DNA of 64,000 nucleotides from assembly GCF_014529535.1 (NCBI RefSeq), contig NW_023503555.1, forward strand, positions 1,426,001 to 1,490,000. Direction: 5' to 3'. Every line of letters begins with the position of its first letter. The first letter of the stretch is position 1. Origin of the DNA: Bradysia coprophila (Eukaryota > Arthropoda > Insecta > Diptera > Sciaridae). A model generated the notes under the pieces. The model was not told the DNA's origin. It searched no databases and worked only from the letters and a program-made list of their open reading frames with translations. A program made the position numbers and the translations under genes. Of this stretch, positions 1 through 11,608 are shown in pieces.

Positions 1-105
1 GGCCTCAGTAGGAAATCGAAGAAAATATTGAGAGAATCGACTCAGTACGAAATCGAATAATAAATTGAGAGAAAGGCCTCAGTAGAAAAATTTCGATTGG
101 AAATT
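1..105. repeat. Short tandem repeat of about 37 bp, cut by the window edge
   Basis: The motif CTCAGTA recurs near positions 4, 40 and 78. Each copy is followed by an A-rich stretch with GAAATCGAA or similar, and two are followed by TTGAGAGA. The period is about 37 bp. The array is truncated at the left edge of the window, so its true length is unknown. The downstream stretch (160-240) is unusually GC-rich and resembles 33430-33500 (shared CCGAATGCCC and AGTCCA), so it is probably part of another dispersed repeat. Confidence 0.5.
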
Positions 106-414
106 AAAGATTTTGCCTATGTTCGCTGAAATTGGCTATATTTGTTTAAAATTTTAAAAACCCCTGTCGGGACTTCGCCCGACTGAAGCAAAAGGCCCTT
201 CGGGAATCGCCCGAATGCCCAGTATGGCCAGTCCAGGTCTGTTTAGACGTCAATAAGTTAGGCCTAGAATTTTAAGATGCGATCTTATCTTAATCTTTTA
301 GTCAACCCACACCGAGAATAAAAAAGGTAAGAGTTGACGAAAATCTACCAAAGTTTATCTAAAATAATTTTTGGTAAATTTCAATAAATTTCGGCAATTT
401 TCAGTAATATTCAG

Positions 415-545
415 TGGCGACAAAAATTGAAGTACAAGATTTGAAATCAACCGATTAAAAATACTTTGACCGATGGAAGTAATAGACCCAATAAAATACT
501 GATCATATGCTTGCTGTCTGTAACAGGTTAAACAAAAGAAGTAGT
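415..545 (-). repeat. Dispersed core-repeat copy (AATCTTTTACTTCATT family), diverged
   Basis: Two half-sites on the minus-strand orientation, GAAGTACAAGATTTG near 428 and GAAGTAATAGAC near 475, are about 45 bp apart, as in better copies of the family elsewhere in the window. The spacer text resembles the copy at 27660-27715 (GATTAAAAATACTTTGACCG in one, GATCAAAAATACTTTGACCG in the other). Confidence 0.5.
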
Positions 546-1613
546 AGATCGCTTGCTATTTATGAATAGTTTATGAAAAGCACAATCTTGAAAAGAACAT
601 GTATTTTAGTAAAAATGAATTTGATAAATTTTAGCAAGTTTCGTTAAATTGTGGTAAACTCTGGCAGATTTTCCAAATAAATTTACCAACAATAGGTCCT
701 GAGTTGGGTAACTGTAAGGGAATCTGAGTGTGTCTGAAACTAATCTTTAAGTTGGACAAAAATTTGTCTACATTTTTAGCTAGGTCATTATAGTCCATGG
801 ATGGATGTGAAGATTTGCTAGGTAAGAAACGCAATATCTATTCTATTATGCTAGGTTAGAATTATAGAGGTGCTGCAGGCGTGAATGTTCCTTATTTCCC
901 ACTTAGCTAATGCGTTCGAATTGCTTCTTTTAACTTGATTTCGAATCACTTTCGTGCAATGCAGTCACGTTGCTGACTAATGGTTGGCAATTAATCTGGA
1001 TTTTATTAACCTATTATGATGTTTTCAAACATTTTCCCAAACATAAATAATAAAAAAATGTTCATAAACTGAAGAAAGAAAAAAATTATTTAAAAATATT
1101 GTATAATTTTGACAAAAGGAAACGTCACAATATACAACTAAAAAATGTATCTAAGAAATGTTAAGTAAAACTTAAAAAAAAATTGTTTAAAATGAGAAAC
1201 TGACAGATTACGTTTCTTTTCTCAGCGCATTAATCTTCAAGACGGATATTTCATTTGTCGAATATGGGATGATAGAGCGAGAGCTTTTTTTCTGATTTTA
1301 TTGTGACTGGTGAATAATTGAAATTCTTCAAATTATTATGAAGGAGAAGAGAAGAGAAAAAAACCATCCAAAATGTTTTATGGTGATGTGTTATAATGTG
1401 CATCAGGTGATTTATTTATTATTTTTATTGTTTAGCATTGTAAATAAAATTTATTATTATTTTGTGTGCGAGTATTTACGATGTTATTCAATTTTAATGA
1501 TTTATCTGTCGAATTTTTTATCCATTTTTTTGCCCGAAATTGTTTTGATGAGAAGTGTAGGAATACCAGACACAGACAACATTGAAAAGAAGCTTCTAAT
1601 TAATTCGCCTAAA
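546..1613. other. AT-rich intergenic DNA, no gene recognised
   Basis: No reading frame with protein-like composition, RNA gene or repeat boundary could be supported. A 119-codon open frame (1338-1697, plus) is low-complexity, hydrophobic and runs into an inverted repeat. Confidence 0.5.
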
Positions 1614-1765
1614 GGCCGAGAACACACGAGCAATTTTGCGTTCCATGAGATCGACATTTATGTTTTGCATTGCAATCCGATATTTACCACAGGCTAAACA
1701 ATGGACACTGTCATCATTGTTGATCTCGCCAGAGCCAGAGCTAAATTGCTCGTGTGTTTTTGGCC
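1614..1765. repeat. Imperfect inverted repeat, 24-bp arms
   Basis: The arm at 1614-1637, containing AACACACGAGCAATTT, is repeated in inverse at 1742-1765 with three mismatches. The spacer is about 104 bp. It looks like a MITE remnant; no clear target-site duplication is visible. Confidence 0.6.
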
Positions 1766-2109
1766 TAAAATGAAACATCATCTGGACAAAGGAAACATTA
1801 GCCGTCTAATGAACACTACTGCCGAGTCCTAAAATGTCCTTTATTTACGCAGTATATGTTCGTACATTTTATTTGGACGTCAGGGAACAGTGTCTATTTA
1901 ATTTCAAAAAAATTCCTTAAAATATATCTAAATTTGGTAGTTTCAAGGATTTTTTTTTTACAAAATTTTTGGAATTTGTTGGAAAATTAAGGATTTTGTT
2001 TAAATGCCGATAATTCCCGGAAATTTTTCAAAATGCTCGAAATGAACAAAAAAAAATCTGGTACTGGCGGTATCGGGGAATCTGGCACACGGTGCCAAAA
2101 GAACTTTTA

Positions 2110-2244
2110 AACTACGTAAAAGGAGACCTCGCACACGCAAGTTTACTGCTGCAAATGCTTTTCAGTCATGTCATCAACTTAATGACTCCTTTTACAAAAT
2201 TTTGGTATCGAAAAATCGTGTGCGAGTTCACCTTTTACGTAGTT
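2110..2244. repeat. Inverted repeat with 28-bp arms
   Basis: The arm 2110-2137 (starts AACTACGTAAAAGG, ends CTCGCACACG) is repeated in inverse at 2217-2244 with two mismatches around a 79-bp spacer. Probably a small non-autonomous element. Confidence 0.65.
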
Positions 2245-2674
2245 GAAAAATGCTTTGTTTTAGCAACGTGTGCAAAATTACCCCACGCCGTCCTGGCAGA
2301 CGTAGACTATTCTTAAAATATCCTAAAAAGCAGACAGACATTGAAGGTTACATTGCCATCTATATAGCTTTCCTTCCTAGAGTCCATAGAAGACTGCTAT
2401 CACGTTTTAAGGAATTATTATAGAAATTATTGCTATCAACGCAGATTAGCCTCTTCTATAGTTTCTTTCTATAGAGATTCGACTTATATTAGAAAAATGC
2501 AAAACATTCAGTTTAATTCAACGCTCAAAAAGATAGAACCGGTAGAACAGCTATATCTAAAAGGTTAGTTTTTATTGTGAACGTGAAAGTAGTGGGAAAC
2601 TTTTCAGATGGACTACACCAATGGTACATCATTGACAATATGAAACTAAAAAGATTGAAATAAAAAGTGTGCCA

Positions 2675-2782
2675 AATCTGTTACTTCATTAGTTTAAAAC
2701 TGCAGTCTGCAAATTTGATATATATAAGCTCGTATTAGCCAGAGCGTATTGCTTATATTTGACTGTCGTCGATAACAGATGA
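2675..2782 (+). repeat. Dispersed core-repeat copy, nearly complete
   Basis: Begins AATCTGTTACTTCATTAG and ends GTCGTCGATAACAGATGA, the two conserved ends of the family. The interior has the typical ATATAAG and CCAGAGCGTATTGCTTAT blocks. It is 108 bp long and serves as a reference copy. Confidence 0.75.
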
Positions 2783-2973
2783 ATTAATTTTCGTTTGTGG
2801 ACTATTACCGCAGTACATTTACCGCGACCAAAACGGAGACTACGGTGAAGTTTTAACCAAAAATAAAACGACCAAAAATATGTTCCTTGGACAAAATACA
2901 ACGCAAGGTGGAAATACTTTCGGTTGACACGTTTCGTAGAAGGAAAGTGATCCTAATAAACAATTCTAGGGCC

Positions 2974-3377
2974 TTAAGATGAATCTACACATGGCTAAAT
3001 TGTTGCCTACATTTCGGGGCAAAATTATTATTATTTTGATGATAATTTTGGATTCGCAGTGTTTTTCGAAAAAGTACGACCATCGTTTGGTGTTAAAATG
3101 TGTTAGCTTTCAGTAAAATTTAAATGTTTGTGGTGATGTAACCTCATTCCGAGAAAACTCAATATTTCACGAAAATTGCCACATATTTTGAGTTTTCTCG
3201 GAGTTAGATTACATCACCACAAGCATTTAAATTTTTGCTGAAAACTAACACATTTTAACACCAAACGATGGTCCTACTTTTTCGAAAAAGACTGCGAGTC
3301 CTAAATTATCATCAAAATAATAATAATTTTGCCCTGAAATGTAGGCAACAATTTAGCCATGTGTGGATTCGTCTTAA
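2974..3377. mobile_element. Foldback element of 404 bp bounded by TTAA
   Basis: The left half (from 2974) and right half (to 3377) are near-complete inverted copies, so the element is one large hairpin of about 190-bp arms around a short loop near 3170. Both ends are TTAA (2974-2977 and 3374-3377) followed by GAATC and ACACATGGCTAAAT. TTAA target sites are known for piggyBac-type elements, so this may be a non-autonomous relative. It contains no transposase. Confidence 0.75.
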
Positions 3378-5845
3378 ATAAACATTTTACTTGTGCAACG
3401 TTCTTCAGCTTTATTTTGTTCTAAATCGTTCTACATATAGGGAACAAAATAAATTTAGATTTCAATCATTTCAGGTACGGATGAACTGCAAATTGAGCGC
3501 TAGCTATTCCTATGTGATGAAAGACATGTGGAACGAATGAAGCTAACAAAGCCCACAAAAAATGTAAACTTTAGCTTGAGTTTAGTTTATGCATTGGGAT
3601 AAACACACATTGCACTCATTAACAGATATTAAGCTGAAATTTCGTCAATGAACCCAAAGCATTGAAAATTCACATTTATTTTCTCCTTCTTGCACCTAAA
3701 AACCTCATCTTATTCTCCACCAAAAGATTAATGTTTCTCATTGCTCCTGGGACCTTCAAATGGCCCGAATTGTTAACATGATGTACTTGTGACTCCTTCA
3801 ACAACGACTCTCTCCCCGTCGTACACGGACATGAATCTTTCCTGTATGTAAGTTGTTTGTCTTGCTGCCTATTTTGTTTACAACACATAAATCTGTTCGT
3901 CCCAATTTCGTGACCTTTACCAGTCACGAAATTTGTTTACACAAAAAAGAAACTTATGGCGTGTGAAGTTGTACATTTCTTTTATTATACGAAAACAAGT
4001 TTATCATAAATTTGGTTGGCTTTTTTTTCTCGTTGTTGTTATTCGTCTGTTGTATACACACACATAGTTTCGATGAAAGCTCGTTTAATACAGTCCAATC
4101 TAAATTTCATTTGTTAGACATATAACATCAAATTTACCGCAACAAAACACGATATGTATACGAAACAACGAAATGTTAAATTAATGAAAATTTGCATTTT
4201 TCGCTACTGTAACAACCAACGGCGGAATTAATTATTTTCGAACAAATTTGTGTATTTATTCAAAAAAAATAAGAGAAAAAACCTATTTTCACATTAAGAA
4301 TATTTTTGTTATGTGTACTTCAAACACTAATTATTACCTGCGGTGTTTTGTATGACATGCTAATCTGAAATTTACCATCTTGTTCATTCTTGAAATGTTA
4401 ATTCTTTATTTTTCCTTTTCTTCGGTATGTGTACTGTAGAATGGTATACTTATATACATGTCCAGCAAAACTGTACTTATGTACAACATAATAATCAACA
4501 CCTTGGTATTATGTTCATTATACAACTTGAAATGGATGTGACTGCATAAAAATTAAATTTTTTTCCCCAATTTTTTTTTTCTTTCTTTTATTTATAATTC
4601 AAGTTGGACGAATGGAAAATATACAAATAAAACTCGGAATAATTATGTTTAATGGCGAAACAAAAAAAAATACTTTTAAGATTGTAATGCCATGATAAGT
4701 GTTGAATAAACAATAGAAGATTATACACACAGTGATCTTGATATGGAAATAAAATATGGTAAATAATCCCAAGATGAAGAATGGTCGAGACTTCACTTTT
4801 TTTATTTTGTTCATTAAATTTATTTGTATGGAAAATGGCGAATATTTCCGGTTCTTTTCGGTCGGTATTTTAAATGGCTTTCCAAAGGAAAGTATGATGC
4901 AGTTATTGTTTGGGAAAGAACCGATTTCGGTTGGATAACTATTTTTATTAGAGAGGGAGTTACTAAACCCATTGCCACTATTAGTTAGTAAACATTAATG
5001 ATACTATTCTCGTACCATTCATTTAGTTCTTTTTTTCTTAATCCCTAACTTATTTTTTGCCTAGACGTCATTTCAATCGACTAATTATCACGATAGTACC
5101 CGACCACTGAACGGGATAGTGAACGGACGTGTTTATACGTCGCTCTCTGAAAGTGTTTCTTTTGTGCTTCTTTGTGTAAATAGATTTGTGATTTTGTCTA
5201 ATTTTGTGCTGCTTTTTGATGTTTTTTGGTGAAATAATTTAAAATTTATTGACAAAATCAAAATCGTTTGCTCGTGAACCACTTTTTCTTTGATCAATAT
5301 GTACGGCTTGTACAATTCTATTGTTCTCTTTTGTTAACGGACATGTGCTTATGAACAGCGATGATTTTGTTTGGATTTACAATGAAATTTCTGGTACAAT
5401 TGTTGTACAATCGTTCGAAAGAACTCTTCGCCGTATGGCTCTATGTCGGGACTCTTAATGAACCTGATTCTAATGATCCACGGATCTCTTGCCTGATGGC
5501 TCATGATATTATTGAATGTGTAAACTATCTAATTGTTATTTACAGCTGTAGCGGTACTTGGACTTCTTTTGAGCAAAACTAAGTTAAAATTCATATTGAA
5601 CAGTGAATTTGTTTTGTAAGGAAAATTTCCATTGGAAATGCAGAATGATATTTTTATCGGTACAAACGGTACAGGCTTCTGTATACGCTTTGTACAAGAC
5701 TTTTTGTTCTTTTTCATATTCAGACATGTGCTTCAGTTATTGTAATGCTCGATGATATCGTTGCCTTAAAAATTTCACTGCTGTTTCTGTCACTTTCATC
5801 ATAAAATAGATGAAGTAATATGTTGACAAAAACATACTCAGGCAG
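3378..5845. other. AT-rich intergenic DNA, no gene recognised
   Basis: Read on both strands. Open frames of 60-83 codons are present but have low-complexity composition and no recognisable motif. No RNA gene or convincing element boundary was found. Confidence 0.5.
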
Positions 5846-5849
5846 AGCC

Positions 5850-6026
5850 TGAGGAAATAGATCTTTGCAATCGGAGGACATTCTGAGCTACACCGTTAGT
5901 TAGGGATAGTCCCATACAACAGCGAATGTCTAACCCAACCCCAAAGCCAGTACAATGGGCCCAAACGGAGGCCCCCGTGCGTGCTCTACGCTAGTAGAGC
6001 GGCTTACTTTAATAAAAAAAAAAAAA
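5850..6026 (+). mobile_element. Poly-A-tailed retroposon 3' end (SINE or LINE tail)
   Basis: A locally GC-richer block (CCCAACCCCAAAGCC, GGGCCCAAACGGAGGCCCCC) ends in GGCTTACTTTAATA followed by a run of A at 6014-6026. The block plus poly-A is the signature of a retroposed 3' end. No reading frame is preserved, and I cannot assign a clade. Confidence 0.5.
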
Positions 6027-6635
6027 TTATCACGAAAGAATGATAGCCCTTTTTTGGCCATTTAAAAAAAACATCTTTTTATCAGGATCATGTTCATTTG
6101 GTCAAAAGCAAGCTTCACGAAAAAATATTTTTTTTTTAATAACAGCGTGATCTATAAGATCCATTTGGTTAACGACTGGCAGGGCGATAGCATGCCAAAA
6201 ATTGTGTGCAAACTAAACACAGCCAACTTCAGTTTCGCAAACCTTAGAGATCTATAGGACCTTTCCGTTTTTCCATTTTTTTAAAAAATAGTCCTTGCTG
6301 TAAATAGCAGAAAATAATATTATTTTCCTTACGTAGTCGTGACACAGGTTGATTCAAAGTGGCACCAAAAAAGGGATCATAATGATGAATTCAATTTGGG
6401 TGTTGAAGGGCATTCACAGCATCTTGAGATTTTTTGTATTTGTACGATTTAATTCTGAAACGTTGTTGCCAGGCTCATCATATCAATTATGCGTCATCTC
6501 AGTGCTAGGAGTCGCGGTAATCCTCGCTAATATTCAAAACCTATTTATGAGAAAACATTTTCCAACATTTTCCTAGACTTTTAAATATTTTCCTTAATTT
6601 TCCAAATAAATTTTTTTTCCTAAAATTTGGAAAAA

Positions 6636-6757
6636 TACAATCGCTAAACCGAACTGGTGTGCATACGTTATTTTGCACCAGCTGGTCACATAGAATTCCA
6701 AATGGTACCAGCTGGTGCAAAATAACGTATGCACACCACTTCGGTTTAGTGATTGTA
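6636..6757. mobile_element. 122-bp palindromic MITE with TA ends
   Basis: Both ends read inward TACAATC(G/A)CTAAACCGAA, and the arms continue to CACCAGCTGGT near the centre, giving arms of about 50 bp. The outermost TA (6636-6637, 6756-6757) fits the TA target duplication of Tc1/mariner-type elements. It carries no protein-coding capacity. Confidence 0.7.
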
Positions 6758-6941
6758 AAGTAAAATGTGCAAAAATGTAGGAAAATGTGAGAAAATTTAG
6801 GAAATAATTTTACCAAAAATAGTTACTGCATTTATCTCAACACCTACACAACTAACTTCATCTTTCCAAAAGTGCCTCATACAATGAAATCAGTTTCGAA
6901 TCGACGGTGTGTGGTAACCTAAAAGTCTAGGTATTTTCCGG

Positions 6942-6963
6942 GGTGCCGAGGAATCTCGCGCCC
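6942..6963 (+). repeat. Solitary terminal repeat related to the MITE at 52984
   Basis: GGTGCCGAGGAATCTCGCGC matches the terminus of the 120-bp element at 52984-53103 with two differences. No inverted partner was found nearby, so this is a truncated or solo end. Confidence 0.5.
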
Positions 6964-7495
6964 ATACATTTTCGATTTTACATTTTCAATATTTCCATAA
7001 ACAGAAAATTGGAAATGGGCACGAACTCGATTTTGAACACTTTATTCGTTCTTAGGAAATTCATCCTTTTACGAAATGCAACGAAAAGACATTTTAATCG
7101 TTCCATCCTTTTACGAAATGTACCATAAAAACGTTGTCTCGTTCAGGAAATATTTGTCTTTGGCATGTAATTAAACCGATCATTTCAAGATATAATTTTG
7201 TATAAGAAACATGAGAAACATGTAAAAGGAAAATAAGAATTTATAAATTGATCGTTAAGGTGCTTTAGCGATAGCTTTTCGTATTTTTCAGGTATCATAT
7301 TGTTTTATTTATTTTTCTGTTATTTCTTATTTAAGACCTACTTTTCCAGCCAGAAAGAGTAGAAGAGTTTGAAGGATTTTGTAAAATTACTAAAAATGCA
7401 AAAGACATTTGAAGATTAAGGTTCCTTCTACAGGGAATAAAGATTGACTGCATGAATCTGGTAATCTTTTATAAGCGGCAAACGTATTATGATTG

Positions 7496-7637
7496 AATCT
7501 GTTATTCCTTTTGTTGAAAGTATTGCTTAGTGTCTGATAAAAATCTTTTACTTCAATTATTTTAACATACATTTGCTATATAAGACCAAATTAACCAGAG
7601 TCTATCGCTCGTTATTATCGTCGATGTCGATAACAGA
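7496..7637 (+). repeat. Dispersed core-repeat copy, long form with two half-sites
   Basis: Half-site one is AATCTGTTATTCC (7497). Half-site two is AATCTTTTACTTCAATT (7541), followed by AACATACATTTGCTATATAAG and the end GTCGATAACAGAGGA. This is a full-length example of the roughly 140-bp form. Confidence 0.75.
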
Positions 7638-8266
7638 GGAATATACGTTTCTAAAATGTAATAGTTCAAAATTTAAACTCAATCTTTATTTCCCGACTCT
7701 AAGACATGTGATTCATTACGACTCCTGCCAGTGTTAATAACACACAATTGCACTCAAATAAACCCGCATTTTATAAATCGCACACATCCAAAATATAATT
7801 TATTCCGGTGAATGAAATTTTCACAGTTGAACACTGCTAATTTCCCATTTTGACACTTATTCGATGGATTTACAATAAGAGGAAATGAGAAAATGGTTCT
7901 CTCGTTTATTGTAAAAATGATTATAATTTTTGAAAATATTTTGAATGAGCTTATTACAACAATGAAATTATTTATATTGTATTTATGTGTCGAGAGCATT
8001 GTGTGTTGTAGTCGAGAACATTTTATATTTGGTATATACACATAGGTTATTGTTGCGTTTAAGTAATGTGGTGCGGGGATATTATGATGATCGGTCTATA
8101 TAAAACATTTATTTTCTCTCTGTGTTAATAAACATTTGCCTGGAAGGGTTTATTTTGTTAAGCTTCTGTGGTTGAATTGGATGCCAGAGGGCGTCAACTC
8201 CACATATAGAAGCAAATGACGTTTGTAAACGAAGGTAATAATAGTATTTTACTATGCAAGGGAAGT

Positions 8267-8355
8267 AAAGTGATATCTCGTATCCAGATGAGAAAAAGTA
8301 TCCGAGGGCGGCAGCCCGAGGTACTTTTACTCATCGTGATACGAGATATCACTTT
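8267..8355. repeat. Inverted repeat around a GC-rich loop
   Basis: AAAGTGATATCTCGTAT (8267-8283) is repeated in inverse at 8339-8355. The inner arms also pair (GATGAGAAAAAGTA with TACTTTTACTCATC), and the loop holds CGAGGGCGGCAGCCCGAG, itself partly palindromic. The hairpin is likely a MITE. Confidence 0.65.
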
Positions 8356-8747
8356 ATTTTCCGTGTGTAGTACGACGTTTTACTATGCGAGTGATGTAAA
8401 GGTTATTGCCTATACATGTAATAGCCTTGTTACATGCACCAGCATAGTAAATTAATATGATGAACTATTACGGAGATTCGTGAAATGAAATGAGACTAGT
8501 CTTCTTAAAAATAATTATCTCCAGGAAACAAATCCAAAGAAAGTTTTATTCGGGCGACGTGAATAACCTTATTTTTTCCACTTAAATGCGGTGACAAGAT
8601 GACGCTTTATTGAAGCTCTCTCTGATGACTGTTCAGTTGAGAAAATGCAGTTACTCAATATAAGCCGCCGGGAACTGAGTCATTACTTCATTAACATGAG
8701 TGTTAAGACTCATTTCCCGAGGGATTGATGAATTGTTGGAACTTAGT

Positions 8748-8812
8748 ATTTTTCATGTCTTGGGCAAAAATTACGGAATTTTTCTCGTAATTTGGGCCCT
8801 CGGCATGAAAAG
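8748..8812. repeat. 65-bp hairpin
   Basis: TTTTTCATG near 8750 pairs with CATGAAAA at the other end. The inner arms (GGGCAAAAATTAC and GTAATTTGGGCCC) pair with some mismatches. It lies directly before another MITE. Confidence 0.5.
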
Positions 8813-8817
8813 TTGTA

Positions 8818-8929
8818 TACGCATCTGTTGTGGACGGTTTATTTTAGGCACTTTCGCTTGTCGCCCTCACTTCGTTCGGGCTACAACTCGCGAAATTGCC
8901 TAAAATATACCGTCCACAACAGATACGTA
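8818..8929. mobile_element. 112-bp palindromic MITE with TA ends
   Basis: The arms 8820-8857 and 8890-8927 are inverted copies (TCTGTTGTGGACGGT, TTTTAGGCA) with about four mismatches. The flanking TA on each side suggests a TA target duplication. The open frames here on both strands are by-products of the palindrome. Confidence 0.7.
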
Positions 8930-9310
8930 AATAACTATTGTCTTGTGTGGTTGCATCCAAACGGCATACTTGGTAAAATAGAAAGTCCCAAACACGCACA
9001 CAATCTACTATTTTTCTCAATTCTCGTTTTTTCCATGTTGGCGAACAACAGATTTTCTTTCTCTTTGCAACTGTCACTTTGTTTTGCTTTTGGTGAAAAA
9101 AATTATTGTGTTTCTTTCGTGGATAAAATAGTTCCTATTTTCTTCCCGATGTCAACACAAAGTTTTTGCTGAAGTTTCAACTGAAAATACTTAGGTTCTC
9201 GCCTGCGTTAAGAAAACTTACGAAAAGTGTGGAAGCAATTAATCATCTGGTAGTGACAACGAGCCTCTCCAGCTACTGTGATGACTTATATAAGTGAAAA
9301 TATGTTGTAA

Positions 9311-9370
9311 CTAATGAAGTAAAAGATTTCGTACTAAATATTGTTTTAAATATAAGAAGTAAAAGATTCA
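9311..9370 (-). repeat. Dispersed core-repeat fragment with two half-sites
   Basis: CTAATGAAGTAAAAGATTTC (9311) and GAAGTAAAAGATTC (9356) are about 45 bp apart. This is the minus-orientation end of the family without the GATAACAGATG end. Confidence 0.65.
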
Positions 9371-10241
9371 GCGATTTAATGGAGATAATGCTTGTTGTTT
9401 GTAAAAGTCAATCAACGGTGCTGTAAGTAACACCAAGCGGGAAGCGAAATGCATTCATGACTCAAAATGACATTGTTCATTATACTTGCTTCCAACTCAA
9501 TGTATGTGACAAATAAGCTAACAGAAACTGGACAGCGCAGGCAACTTTGTAAAACACTGAACGAAAGCAGCAAAACACAGCAAAAGTTTCCCTACCCCTG
9601 ACATTTAGTATCCCAAACATATTCCATACGTACTCAAAGATATTCAATGTTTTTTTACACGGAGAATGTCTATTTCACATCGAGGTAATGCACACAATAA
9701 TTCGAATCAATGCTCGGTCGGTTGACTTTACTCGATTGTTATATTAAAATAACACTTCGTTGTTGGTTGTAATCTCCCTTTTTATATCCCTAACTGTATA
9801 ATAATAATAATAAGAGCATTATATGGCGATGGATAGAACCAGAACCGAATCGAACATACAAACACAAAAAGAATGTTGATCTCGAAAAATCCTCATAAGG
9901 ATCAATCTCACACAGCTTGTCGCTTTGTTGTTAATCATTAAAATTGAACATTGAATTGTTATTAAGTGGTCGCGACTGTTAAAAGTTTCTTTTTTATAAA
10001 TACGAATTTTATAAGATTAATTTGAAGTGTACCTTTTGGTTTAGTATAGCTTCGGGACATTTTTTTTTTGTTTTGTAAAGGATTTGAGAATATTGGAACA
10101 GAAATGGTTGATTCGGTAGAGTGGAGATACTTTTTTTTATTATCAAAAGACCTAGATTTACTGAACGTTATTAGTAAAAGAAATGATAAGTTTTAACTAA
10201 ATGAAAAGTTACTCGAAGAAACTAAAGTAAATTATTAGAAT

Positions 10242-10385
10242 CATCTGTTATCGATACTGACGACAAAATAGTAAGCGATCACTCTAAGGTAGTCTTATAT
10301 TAAGAAACGAATATTCAAACTAATGAAGTAAAAGATTTTCGCATCAAACTATTGACAATTCTCCGACGAATAGAAGTAATAGACT
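10242..10385 (-). repeat. Dispersed core-repeat copy, full length
   Basis: Starts CATCTGTTATCGATACTGAC and continues through CACTCTAAGG and TTATATTAAG to AATGAAGTAAAAGATTTT (10322). The second half-site GAAGTAATAGACT follows at 10373. About 144 bp, complete on the reverse strand. Confidence 0.75.
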
Positions 10386-11470
10386 TCAATATAGACTGTA
10401 GCAAATCGACTGTTTTTCAATGTAAATAGAAAAGCTATTTTCAATGCATGCTTGGAGATCACAGATTGGAAAAGAAAGTACGATTTGGTCCATGTTGAGC
10501 CATAATCGAGGCCTTAATTCAAAGTTTGCACGATCGAGTTCGGATTATTTTACGAATGAACTTTAAAAAACTGCGCGTTTCTGTGGAATTACATGGTCTG
10601 GTATTTCAAAAAGTATATTCAAACTAATGCAGAAATAGATTTCGCATCAGACTGTTGAAAATTCTTCAATGAATCGAACTAAGAGACTCGATTATCATTA
10701 TATACTGACCGCTTGTGATAGGTTAAATCATCAAAAGTGCCGTTGAAAATGAGACCATTATTATAAGCGGCTTCACAATATTTGTAAACTTAATTCGTAC
10801 GAAAAAAGTTCGACGAGCGAGGATAATGTTTGCCTATAAAACGAATCTAAAATTAAAGACCTTATTATACCAAAATCGAACCCATTGTGTGTTTTTCCGT
10901 TGATTGTGATGCTCTACAAAAATTATAATCCGATACCCCTACTTAATAGCACTTCAAACGGTGTGAAAGATACCACAATAATTTGTATGGTTCTGAAAAG
11001 CAGCCGATTCCGTATTATAACATTAATAACAAAACAACAATAGTTCGTGTATGCTAGGAACAGCTTGTCATCAAATTTAATTTTCACCTGCGTTTCGGTA
11101 ATAACAATTCATTTTCACATATTTTTTGATCATTATAACTCGTGCGGCAGCAGCACCACCAACTTTTTTTTTGTTATTATTTTCTTAAACTGAAAACTGT
11201 TCAGTCTCACCGTGCCGTGTCAATTATAAATTATTGTCCAAAACAATTGTGAATTTTTTTGGTTATCAAGTTCTGTGTAATTAGATTCATCATTCCATTG
11301 TTGAAATATTTGCGATCGGAGATCGGAGTGGTTGGTATGCTTTGGATTACCTACTAAAAACTGTATAGGGAAATTTGAAAGAGGCGAAAGAGAATTATTA
11401 TGTTTTTGCATGTCTCAAGCGGAGGAGGTAAGGTCGTCAGATCGCATACAGCTCATAACCAGTACAATTG
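10386..11470. other. Intergenic DNA, one further core half-site, no gene
   Basis: Only partial core-like motifs (AGAAATAGATTTCGCATC near 10631, GAACTAAGAGACTCG near 10675) are visible. No coding or RNA feature was found. Confidence 0.45.
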
Positions 11471-11472
11471 TC

Positions 11473-11608
11473 AAATCTGTTAATTCTATTGATTACTTTC
11501 AACCAATTGATGCAAAATCTTTTACTTCATTAGTTTTAACATACATTTTGAAATAAAAGAGCGCATAGCTCAACACTTATTTTTGTCGACCGAGTCAATA
11601 ACGGATGA
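11473..11608 (+). repeat. Dispersed core-repeat copy, full length
   Basis: A diverged first half-site (AAATCTGTTAATTC) is followed by AATCTTTTACTTCATTAG (11516) and TTTTAACATACATTTTG. The end, GTCAATAACGGATGAC, is a diverged form of GTCGATAACAGATG. Confidence 0.7.

Noticed and set aside
1338..1697. 119-codon plus-strand open frame
   Set aside because: Low-complexity hydrophobic composition, no motif, and its 3' part lies in an inverted repeat (1614-1765).
8792..9172. 126-codon plus-strand open frame and overlapping minus-strand frame
   Set aside because: Both run through the palindromic MITE at 8818-8929, which creates open frames on both strands; no domain seen.
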